Source: Chloroflexota bacterium (lineage in GTDB: Bacteria > Chloroflexota > Anaerolineae > UBA1429). From it: a stretch of DNA of 5,490 bases. The stretch is taken from the NCBI GenBank assembly GCA_012513725.1, contig JAAZBQ010000072.1, positions 1 to 5,490 of the forward strand. Reading direction: 5' to 3'. The notes under the pieces are model-generated. The model was not told the DNA's origin, ran no database searches, and was given only the letters and a program-made list of their open reading frames with translations. This document shows, one piece after another, positions 1-5,209 of this stretch. Made by a program: the position numbers and the translations under genes. Position 1 is the stretch's first letter. Each line of letters begins with the position of its first letter.

Positions 1-78
1 ATCGCCCTGCAAAAGGCGTGGATCGGGCCCCACGCGCCCTATCGCATCTACCGCTTCCGGGTGCTGCGCTACCACTAG
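1..78 (+). CDS. C-terminal end of an unidentified protein (partial)
   Basis: Frame 1 is open from the first base to a TAG stop at 76-78, giving 25 residues that end in YRIYRFRVLRYH. The tail is rich in arginine, tyrosine and aromatic residues, which fits a protein C-terminus, but there is too little to assign a family. Codon third positions are GC-rich like the neighbouring genes. The gene runs toward the metallo-hydrolase gene on the other strand, and the two stops lie 79 bp apart with a hairpin between them. That a gene ends here is inferred from the open frame, the position and the convergent layout; its function is unknown. Confidence 0.55.
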   Translation: MALQKAWIGPHAPYRIYRFRVLRYH

Positions 79-93
79 GGCCGCTGCCGCACA

Positions 94-141
94 CGGCGGG
101 GCCGTCGCCGAGCCTCTGGGCATCGGTCGACGGCCCCGCTG
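94..141. terminator. Long GC-rich hairpin between convergent genes, possible bidirectional terminator
   Basis: Positions 96-107 (GCGGGGCCGTCG) are the exact reverse complement of 128-139. On the plus-strand transcript the stem extends to 94/141 through one G-U pair. Inside the 20-nt loop, CCGA at 108-111 can pair with TCGG at 123-126, and 112-114 with 119-121, so the whole block can fold into one rod. It lies between the stop codons of two converging genes, where a shared terminator would be expected. Neither side has a T-run, so it is not a canonical intrinsic terminator. It may block read-through or protect 3' ends. The structure is certain; the role is inferred. Confidence 0.5.
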
Positions 142-157
142 ACGACGGAGCGAGCGG

Positions 158-775
158 TCACTCTTTGTTCAGGATCACCACCTCGACGCCCTCGGGTGCT
201 CCGCGCCGGAACGCTTCGGCCGCGTCGGCACCCCCCACCACATCGCCATAGTGCATCGGCACGGCGAATTCTGGGTGGATCATCTCCAGTGCCTCGATCG
301 CTTCCTCGGCCGTCATCGTATACGTGCCCCCCACGGGCAGGAGCGCCACGTCGCAGCCGATATCGGCCATCTCTGGGATCACGTCGGTGTCTCCGGCGTG
401 GTACACCTTGCGGTCATCCATCTGTACGACATAGCCAACGTGCCCGGCTTCCTTCGGGTGGTTGGGCTTGCTCGTATTGTAGGCTGGCACGGCCTTGACC
501 CGTACGTCGCCGATGGTTATCGTCTCCCCCGGTTTAATGGTGCGCACGTCGCCGCGCAGATTGCCCACACACACCTGGGGGCAGACGATCACCGTATCCA
601 GCTTGGTGATCTTGGCGATATCCTCCGGCGACAGGTGATCGTGATGATCGTGGGTGATGAGGATCACGTCGGCCGGCTGATGGCCGGAGCGCAGCTTCCA
701 GGGGTCGATATAGACTGTCGCGCTGCCATCCAGCCGAAAGCTGGCGTGGCCGAGCCAGTGTACGCCCTTGAGCAT
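158..775 (-). CDS. Metallo-beta-lactamase-fold metal-dependent hydrolase (UPF0173/UlaG-like, COG2220)
   Basis: The 205-residue protein belongs to the small single-domain metallo-beta-lactamase group related to L-ascorbate-6-phosphate lactonase and the UPF0173 hydrolases. The N-terminus (VHWLGHASFRL, residues 5-15) is the usual first strand and GHAS-type turn. Metal ligands are visible: the HxHxDH motif at 42-47 (H42, H44, D46, H47), H126 and D129 in YHAGDTD, and H175 in VPMHYGD. GGTYTMTAEEA at 149-159 is also typical of the group. The substrate cannot be read from sequence; a cytoplasmic hydrolase of phosphorylated or lactone-like small molecules is the family expectation. No signal peptide or membrane segment is seen. 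ATG at 775 is chosen because AGGAGG lies 7 nt upstream (minus strand, 788-783); an in-frame TTG 18 bp further upstream would put that Shine-Dalgarno inside the gene. It is divergent from the AOR gene. Confidence 0.9.
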   Translation of the reverse strand: MLKGVHWLGHASFRLDGSATVYIDPWKLRSGHQPADVILITHDHHDHLSPEDIAKITKLDTVIVCPQVCVGNLRGDVRTIKPGETITIGDVRVKAVPAYNTSKPNHPKEAGHVGYVVQMDDRKVYHAGDTDVIPEMADIGCDVALLPVGGTYTMTAEEAIEALEMIHPEFAVPMHYGDVVGGADAAEAFRRGAPEGVEVVILNKE

Positions 776-835
776 GGTTCTCCCTCCTGGCAACGTTGCG
801 AATCGTGAGAACGCGCTACGAAACGATCAACGCTC

Positions 836-864
836 ATTCTAGCCGGTCGCCCCGTCCGCCGCAA
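836..864 (-). promoter_or_regulatory. Predicted sigma-70 promoter for the metallo-hydrolase gene
   Basis: Read on the minus strand, TTGCGG (864-859) and TAGAAT (841-836) are separated by 17 bp. Each box has four or five matches to consensus. The start of transcription would fall near 829, giving a leader of about 54 nt before the ATG at 775. No other box pair on this strand fits as well; a TTGATC at about 830-825 has only a poor partner. The call rests on pattern alone. Confidence 0.55.
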
Positions 865-890
865 GCAGCAGAGCCGTGGCCCGACTCGCC

Positions 891-918
891 TTGCGCGCCC
901 GGGCGTGCAGGGTACAAT
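891..918 (+). promoter_or_regulatory. Predicted sigma-70 promoter for the AOR gene
   Basis: TTGCGC (891-896) and TACAAT (913-918) are separated by 16 bp. The -10 box matches five of six consensus bases. Transcription would begin near 925, giving a leader of about 40 nt that contains the AGGAGG at 952-957. A short imperfect dyad, AGCC-C-GGCT (921-929), lies over the predicted start; it is too small to call an operator. The promoter is back-to-back with that of the metallo-hydrolase, with 26 bp between the two -35 boxes. Confidence 0.6.
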
Positions 919-964
919 GGAGCCCGGCTGGCAGATAGACGCATTGGGAGCAGGAGGATACGAC

Positions 965-2866
965 ATGGCGTTCTCCTTCCATCGCAAGATGTTGCGGGTG
1001 AACCTGACCAATCGGACGATCAGCATCGAGGAGCCCAACGACGCCTTTTACCGGCGCAACATGGGCGGCTGGAACGTCATCGCCGAGGTACTGCTGCGCG
1101 AGGTGCCCGTGGGCGCCGACCCCCTCGGCCCGGAGAACAAGCTGGTCTTTGCCCCCGGCGTCCTGACGGGCCTGCCCCTCTCGGGCGCCTCGCGGAACGC
1201 CGTGGGCGCCAAGTCGCCGCTGACCGGCGGATTTGGGGCCGCCGAGGCGGGCGGCGGCTGGGGTGCAGAACTCAAGCAAGCCGGGTTCGACGGCGTCATC
1301 GTCGAGGGCGTCTCGGCCAAGCCCGTGTATCTGTGGATCCACGACGGGCAGGCCGAGTTGCGCGACGCCGGGCACCTCTGGGGACACACAACCAAGGATA
1401 CTCAGGATACTATCCGCGAGGAGTTGGACGATCGCCGCATCCAGTGCGCGCTCATCGGCCCGGGGGGCGAGAACCTCGTCTCCTATGCCTGCGTGCTGAA
1501 CGGCCTCTTTGACTCTGCGGGACGCACGGGCATGGGCGCCGTGATGGGCTCCAAGCACCTCAAGGCGATCGCCGTCCGCGGCACCCAGCGGCTCGAGGTC
1601 GCCGATCAGGCCAAGATCCGCGAGATGGCTCGCGGGATGGCCCAGGCGGTGAACGCCGGCGAAAAGGCCGCGGGGATGCACCAGTGGGGCACCGGCGGCG
1701 ACCTGACCGGCATGGTGCTCACCGGCAACCTGCCCACCCGGAACTTTCGCGACGGCGACTTTGACGAGGGCGCCGAGCGCCTCTCCTCGCAGACGTACAT
1801 GCCCGTGATCGGCAAGGGCATGGAGGGCTGCTACGCCTGCGCCGTGCGCTGCAAAAAGATCGTGCAGGCCGAGGCGCCGTTCCAGGTGGATCCGGCCTAC
1901 GGCGGGCCCGAGTACGAGACGGTGGCCTCGCTGGGCTCCTGCTGCGGCGTGGACGACGCCGTCGCCGTGAGCAAGGCCAGCGAGCTGTGCAACGCCTACT
2001 CGATCGACACCATCGGCACCGGGGTGAACATCGCGCTGGCCATGGAATGCTACGAGCAGGGTATCCTCCGCCCCGAGGACGTCGACGGCCTGGACCTGCG
2101 CTTTGGGAACGGGGAGGCGATGGTGGCCGCCGTGGAAAAGGTCGGTCGACGCACGCCGGGGCTCGGCGAGCTACTCGCTACGGACCTCAAGACCATGGCC
2201 CGGCGAATCGGCGCCGACGCCGCGCGCATCGCCATGCAGGTGAAGGGCCAGGCCTTTCCGATGCACGAGCCGCGGTTCAAGCGGGCGCTGGCCATCGGCT
2301 ATGCCGTTTCGCCGACGGGCGCCGACCACTGCCACTCGCTCCATGACGCCGGGATGGACAAGGGCGAGGAGAATGGCCTCCGTGCTCCCAGCGTCCTGAC
2401 GAGCCTGGGCATCATCGAGCCGATAGAGCTGGAGAGCCTGGGGCCCGAAAAGGTGCGGGCGGCGATCTACCACACCCTGGACCAGACCTCCATGAACTGC
2501 ACGCCCATGTGCCTATTCGTCCCCTGGACGGTCGAGGAAAAGGTCGAGATCATGCGCGCGGCCACGGGATGGGACGTCACGGCCTATGAGCTGATGAAGG
2601 TCGGCGAGCGGGCGTACACCCTGGCCAAGGTGTTCAACGCCCGGGAGGGGATCACGGCCGACAACGACGTGCTCCCCGAGCGCTCCTACGGCCCCACCCG
2701 CAACGGCACCCTGGAGGATGGCGGCATCGACCGGGAGCTCTTGCAGGAGGCCGTACAGACCTTTTACGGGATGATGGGCTGGGACGAGGAGACGGGCGTC
2801 CCGACGGCGGCCAAGCTCCACGAGCTGGACGTGTCGTGGGCAGTTGAGTACTTGCCCAAGAAGTAG
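965..2866 (+). CDS. aor: Aldehyde:ferredoxin oxidoreductase family protein (tungsto-/molybdopterin, [4Fe-4S])
   Basis: The 633-residue protein matches the usual AOR length of about 600-650 and shows the family landmarks in order. These are an N-terminal pterin domain with KSPLTGGFG (83-91), IGPGGENLVS (164-173) and GRTGMGAVMGSKHLKAIAVR (186-205). C289-x2-C292-x3-C296 supplies three of the four [4Fe-4S] ligands, and GGPEYET (313-319) holds a likely catalytic glutamate. CNAYSIDTIGTG (342-353) corresponds to the first DxxG pterin motif, and TGADHCHSLH (451-460) holds a likely catalytic histidine. DQTSMNCTPMCLF (506-518) is the second pterin motif with the fourth cluster cysteine, C512 or C516. 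The family oxidises aldehydes (or related carbonyls) to acids with ferredoxin as acceptor, or reduces acids in reverse, in the cytoplasm. Substrate and metal (W or Mo) cannot be decided here. ATG at 965 is preferred because AGGAGG lies 7 nt upstream; an in-frame ATG at 905 would lie upstream of the predicted promoter start. The gene has its own promoter, with Etf genes 1.5 kb downstream. Confidence 0.93.
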   Translation: MAFSFHRKMLRVNLTNRTISIEEPNDAFYRRNMGGWNVIAEVLLREVPVGADPLGPENKLVFAPGVLTGLPLSGASRNAVGAKSPLTGGFGAAEAGGGWGAELKQAGFDGVIVEGVSAKPVYLWIHDGQAELRDAGHLWGHTTKDTQDTIREELDDRRIQCALIGPGGENLVSYACVLNGLFDSAGRTGMGAVMGSKHLKAIAVRGTQRLEVADQAKIREMARGMAQAVNAGEKAAGMHQWGTGGDLTGMVLTGNLPTRNFRDGDFDEGAERLSSQTYMPVIGKGMEGCYACAVRCKKIVQAEAPFQVDPAYGGPEYETVASLGSCCGVDDAVAVSKASELCNAYSIDTIGTGVNIALAMECYEQGILRPEDVDGLDLRFGNGEAMVAAVEKVGRRTPGLGELLATDLKTMARRIGADAARIAMQVKGQAFPMHEPRFKRALAIGYAVSPTGADHCHSLHDAGMDKGEENGLRAPSVLTSLGIIEPIELESLGPEKVRAAIYHTLDQTSMNCTPMCLFVPWTVEEKVEIMRAATGWDVTAYELMKVGERAYTLAKVFNAREGITADNDVLPERSYGPTRNGTLEDGGIDRELLQEAVQTFYGMMGWDEETGVPTAAKLHELDVSWAVEYLPKK

Positions 2867-2906
2867 CACGCGAGCCGGCGCCTTAGGCCCGCGAACCCGC
2901 CAATCT

Positions 2907-2943
2907 ATTCACGCCGTGAATGAAAGTTATTCGCGGCGTGAAT
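2907..2943. repeat. Paired palindromes forming a 15-bp inverted repeat (operator pair or hairpin)
   Basis: ATTCACGCCGTGAAT (2907-2921) is a perfect 7+1+7 palindrome. A near-identical copy, ATTCGCGGCGTGAAT (2929-2943), starts exactly 22 bp later. Because each unit is self-complementary, the two arms also pair with each other: 14 of 15 positions are complementary and the other is G-U, with a 7-nt loop (2922-2928). The block can therefore be two protein-binding sites two helical turns apart, or an RNA hairpin 40 nt after the AOR stop. The downstream CTTTAT is a poor U-tract, so terminator function is doubtful. Related sequence recurs at 3034-3070. Confidence 0.7.
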
Positions 2944-3006
2944 GCTTTATACCTGGACTGCCCGCCTTGGCACCGGGTCGACAAGGCCCTACGCGCGGTG
3001 GGTCAC

Positions 3007-3035
3007 TTGACGGGTCGCCCCGACTGCCATATTAT
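3007..3035 (+). promoter_or_regulatory. Predicted sigma-70 promoter, apparently leaderless, for the ATPase gene
   Basis: TTGACG (3007-3012) and TATTAT (3030-3035) are separated by the ideal 17 bp, and each box has five of six consensus bases. The expected transcription start, about 7 nt after the -10 box, falls at 3042-3043, which is the A of the ATG chosen for the ATPase. No Shine-Dalgarno is present, which fits a leaderless message. The -10 box overlaps the left half of the operator-like copy at 3034-3048. Confidence 0.65.
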
Positions 3036-3070
3036 TCACGTCATGAGTAACTTTTATTCACAAGCTGATG
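3034..3070. repeat. Degenerate second copy of the paired palindrome over the ATPase start
   Basis: ATTCACGTCATGAGT (3034-3048) matches the upstream palindrome ATTCACGCCGTGAAT at 12 of 15 positions. A further ATTCAC half-site begins at 3056, again 22 bp on. Aligned over 38 nt without gaps, this block matches the block starting at 2907 at roughly two thirds of positions. The first unit covers the -10 box, the predicted start site and the ATG at 3043; the second lies within codons 5-9. A protein bound here would block transcription. The right-hand half is weak and may be chance coding sequence. Confidence 0.5.
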
Positions 3071-4293
3071 GATATCTGTCCCGCTGGCTCACTCCCCTGC
3101 TCCGGGAGACCTGCGCCCAGCACCCGGTCGTGGTCCTCACCGGCGCCCGACAGGTGGGCAAGACCACGCTGCTCCGCCACGCGGAACCCTTTGCATCGTG
3201 GCGGTACCACAGTCTGGACCTCTTTGACGTCCGCGCCCAGGCGCAGGAGGCGCCCGCCAGCCTGTGGGCAGACCACCGGGAAGTGATCCTCGACGAGGTA
3301 CAGCACGTACCCGAGGTGCTCTCCGCCGTCAAGCAGGCGGTGGACGAGGATCGCTCGCGCCGCTTTATCCTTTCCGGCTCGGCGAACCTCAGCCTGCTCA
3401 GCAGGGTGAGCGAGTCCTTGGCGGGAAGAGCAGTGTACCTGGTACTGCACCCGATGACCCTCGGCGAACTCCACGGGAACCTACCCGGCGGGCTGCTCGG
3501 GAATGCCCTCGCCGGCCGGCTGCCCGCCGAGGGCCAAGCCGCTCAGGACGCACCGGATCTGGTGCCCGCACTGCTCCGGGGGTTCATGCCGGCGCTCCTA
3601 CCCCTCTCGACGCGCTTGGCCGTGACGCAGTGGTGGCAGGGCTACGTGGCCACCTATCTTGAGCGGGATCTGCGGCAGTTATCGCAGATCGAGAACCTGC
3701 TCGACTTTCGCCGGCTCATGGAACTGGCGGCCCTGCGCAGCGGACAGATCCTGAACCAGTCCGAACTCGCCCGCGACGCGGCGATATCCCAGGCGACGGC
3801 ACACCGCTACCTCGACCTGTTGGAGGCGTCTCATCTCTTCGAGCGCCTCCCAGCCTATACGGCCAGCCGCACATCGCGGCTGGTCAAATCCCCCAAGGCT
3901 GCCTGGAGCGACCCGGGCCTGGCGGTGTTCCTCTCCGGCTACTATGACGAGCAGAGCCTGCGGCAGGCCGATCGCTTCGGTTGCTATGTGGAACTCCTCA
4001 TCTACCACCACGCCAGGGTACTCGCGGGACTCCTCGTCCCGCCGGCGAGGCTGTACTACTGGCGCACCCGCTCCGGCGTGGAGGTGGATTTCGTGGTGGA
4101 GCACGGCCGCAATGTCTTGGCCATGGAGGTCAAGAGCGCCGAACGGGTCGGCTATGGCGACGGCTCCGGCCTGCGGCGCTTCCTGGCGGATCATCCGCGC
4201 GCCACGGGCGGGCTGCTCCTCTACGGTGGGACCGAGGTCCGCAGGCTGGGCGATCGAGTCGTGGCAGTGCCCTGGAGCCTCTTGACCGGCTAA
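3043..4293 (+). CDS. AAA-type ATPase with C-terminal DUF4143 (winged helix plus nuclease-like domain)
   Basis: The 416-residue protein has the architecture of the common AAA_14/DUF4143 family. The ATPase half has Walker A GARQVGKTT (34-42), Walker B VILDE (81-85) and a sensor-type ILSGSAN (109-115). The middle, RQLSQIENLLDFRRL (211-225), opens DUF4143, followed by a helix-turn-helix-like QSELARDAAISQATAHRYLD (239-258). The C-terminus has D349 in GVEVDFVV and E362-V-K364 in MEVKS, the spacing of a PD-(D/E)xK-like nuclease core, and E317 may be a further acidic residue. Cellular function is unknown for this widespread, often mobile family. DNA binding and a regulatory or defence role are only suggestions. 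ATG at 3043 is chosen because conserved sequence begins just after it and a promoter ends just before it. An in-frame ATG at 2920 would add 41 residues with no family resemblance and has no ribosome-binding site. The gene is monocistronic by context, between AOR and Etf genes. Confidence 0.9.
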   Translation: MSNFYSQADGYLSRWLTPLLRETCAQHPVVVLTGARQVGKTTLLRHAEPFASWRYHSLDLFDVRAQAQEAPASLWADHREVILDEVQHVPEVLSAVKQAVDEDRSRRFILSGSANLSLLSRVSESLAGRAVYLVLHPMTLGELHGNLPGGLLGNALAGRLPAEGQAAQDAPDLVPALLRGFMPALLPLSTRLAVTQWWQGYVATYLERDLRQLSQIENLLDFRRLMELAALRSGQILNQSELARDAAISQATAHRYLDLLEASHLFERLPAYTASRTSRLVKSPKAAWSDPGLAVFLSGYYDEQSLRQADRFGCYVELLIYHHARVLAGLLVPPARLYYWRTRSGVEVDFVVEHGRNVLAMEVKSAERVGYGDGSGLRRFLADHPRATGGLLLYGGTEVRRLGDRVVAVPWSLLTG

Positions 4294-4331
4294 CGCCACG
4301 GCGACTGCCCCGCCATCCCACCGATCGCCTC

Positions 4332-4360
4332 TTGGCGCACCCTCCCCGGCGTGGTATACT
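4332..4360 (+). promoter_or_regulatory. Predicted sigma-70 promoter for the etf operon
   Basis: TTGGCG (4332-4337) and TATACT (4355-4360) are separated by 17 bp, each with four or five consensus matches. Transcription would start near 4367. This places the start inside the palindrome at 4363-4379 and gives a leader of about 40 nt before the TTG start of etfB. The intergenic location and the absence of any promoter-like pair nearer the gene support it. Confidence 0.65.
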
Positions 4361-4362
4361 TG

Positions 4363-4379
4363 CGGAGTCTGAGACTCCG
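4363..4379. promoter_or_regulatory. Perfect 17-bp palindrome at the etf transcription start, likely operator
   Basis: CGGAGTCTGAGACTCCG is an exact 8+1+8 inverted repeat beginning 2 bp after the -10 box. Its centre is about 4 bp downstream of the predicted start of transcription, the classical position for a repressor operator. As RNA the arms could pair only with a very tight loop, so a DNA-binding dimer is more likely than a regulatory hairpin. The responsible regulator is not in this window and the sequence does not resemble the ATTCACG repeats upstream. Confidence 0.6.
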
Positions 4380-4406
4380 GTTATGTCGCCCCAGGAGGTG
4401 CCCCCG

Positions 4407-5204
4407 TTGCACGTCATCGTCTGTATCAAATCGGTGCCCGACACCACCCAAGTACGCTTCGACCCCGAAACGAACACCCTCCTCCGCGGCGAGGTGGCCT
4501 CGATCATCAATCCCTTTGACATGTACGCCATCGAGGAGGCCCTGCGCCTCAAGGAAGCCCACGGGGGCTCTGTCACCGTGCTGACGATGGGTCCGCCCCA
4601 GGCGGAAAAGGAGCTGCGCGACGCATTGGCCATGGGTTGTGACGAGGCGGTGCTCCTCTCCGCCCGCGAGTTTGCCGGCGCCGATACCTGGGCCACGGCC
4701 TACGTCCTCTCCCAGGCCATCCGGCGCCTCGGGGAGTACGACCTGATCCTGTGCGGCAAGCAGGCCATCGACGGAGACACCGGCCAGGTGGGGCCCGGGA
4801 TCGCCAACCAGCTGGGCGTACCGCAACTAACCTACGTGTCGCGGATCGCGGCCATCGACCCCGCCGTGCGGACGATCCGCGTGGAGCGCCTTCTGGAAGA
4901 GGGCCGCGAGGTGGTGGAGGCCGGCCTGCCGGCGCTCCTCACCGTGATGAAGGATATCAACGACCCCCGCTACCCCAGCCTTCGCGGCCTCCGCGCTGCC
5001 CGCCGCAAGGAGATCCCCATGTGGACGCCGGTGGACCTCCCCGACTGCGAGCCGGAAAACCTGGGGCTGGAGGGCTCTCCCACCCATGTGGTCAAGGTGT
5101 TCTCACCCCCCCAGCGCGAGGGGGAGGCCACCGTCATCAACGAGCCCCCCGAGGCCGCGGCCGCGCGGCTCGTGGACCTGCTCATCCAGGAAAGGGTCAT
5201 CTGA
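4407..5204 (+). CDS. etfB: Electron transfer flavoprotein beta subunit (EtfB), bifurcating-type
   Basis: The 265-residue product is EtfB-like from end to end. It opens with MHVIVCIKSVPDTTQV, then INPFDMYAIEEALRLKE (34-50), the nucleotide-binding stretch LCGKQAIDGDTGQVGP (115-130), and the EtfB signature region VERLLEEGREVVEAGLPALL (159-178) with NDPRYPSLRG (185-194). The INPFD and QAIDGDTxQVGP forms resemble those in Etf proteins that hold FAD rather than AMP in the beta subunit and bifurcate electrons. It pairs with EtfA as a cytoplasmic heterodimer moving electrons between NAD(H), ferredoxin and a dehydrogenase. TTG at 4407 is chosen as start because AGGAGG (4393-4398) stands at the same distance as in the other genes and the product then begins where EtfB proteins normally begin; ATG at 4383 has no ribosome-binding site and would add eight residues. 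It is first in the operon, with the EtfA fusion 5 nt downstream. Confidence 0.93.
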   Translation: MHVIVCIKSVPDTTQVRFDPETNTLLRGEVASIINPFDMYAIEEALRLKEAHGGSVTVLTMGPPQAEKELRDALAMGCDEAVLLSAREFAGADTWATAYVLSQAIRRLGEYDLILCGKQAIDGDTGQVGPGIANQLGVPQLTYVSRIAAIDPAVRTIRVERLLEEGREVVEAGLPALLTVMKDINDPRYPSLRGLRAARRKEIPMWTPVDLPDCEPENLGLEGSPTHVVKVFSPPQREGEATVINEPPEAAAARLVDLLIQERVI

Positions 5205-5209
5205 GCGCC

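Noticed and set aside
637..665. Repeated GATCGTGATGATCGTG-like sequence
   Set aside because: It is opposite the His/Asp-rich HDHHDH motif of the hydrolase, so the repetition comes from codons of the metal-binding site.
251..808. Long open frame on the plus strand opposite the metallo-hydrolase
   Set aside because: It is the complement of a clearly conserved gene, has no ribosome-binding site, and its product resembles nothing known; high GC makes such shadow frames common.
1395..1412. Short repeat and dyad around GGATACTCAGGATACTATCC
   Set aside because: It lies within conserved AOR coding sequence (TKDTQDT) and is explained by the repeated amino acids.
839..1681. Long minus-strand open frame across the AOR start and both promoters
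   Set aside because: It overlaps conserved AOR coding sequence and the divergent promoter region, and its product shows no family features.
2920..3042. 41-codon N-terminal extension of the ATPase from ATG 2920
   Set aside because: It lacks a Shine-Dalgarno, starts inside the palindrome, crosses the predicted promoter, and the added residues do not look like the family.
3679..4299. Minus-strand open frame antisense to the ATPase
   Set aside because: It mirrors the DUF4143 coding region, with composition explained by codon complementarity in GC-rich DNA.
4294..4331. Terminator after the ATPase gene
   Set aside because: I looked for a stem followed by T residues in this GC-rich stretch and found none convincing.
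3981..4406. N-terminal extension of the etfB frame into the ATPase gene
   Set aside because: It overlaps the ATPase out of frame, crosses the etf promoter, and EtfB homology begins only at the TTG at 4407.
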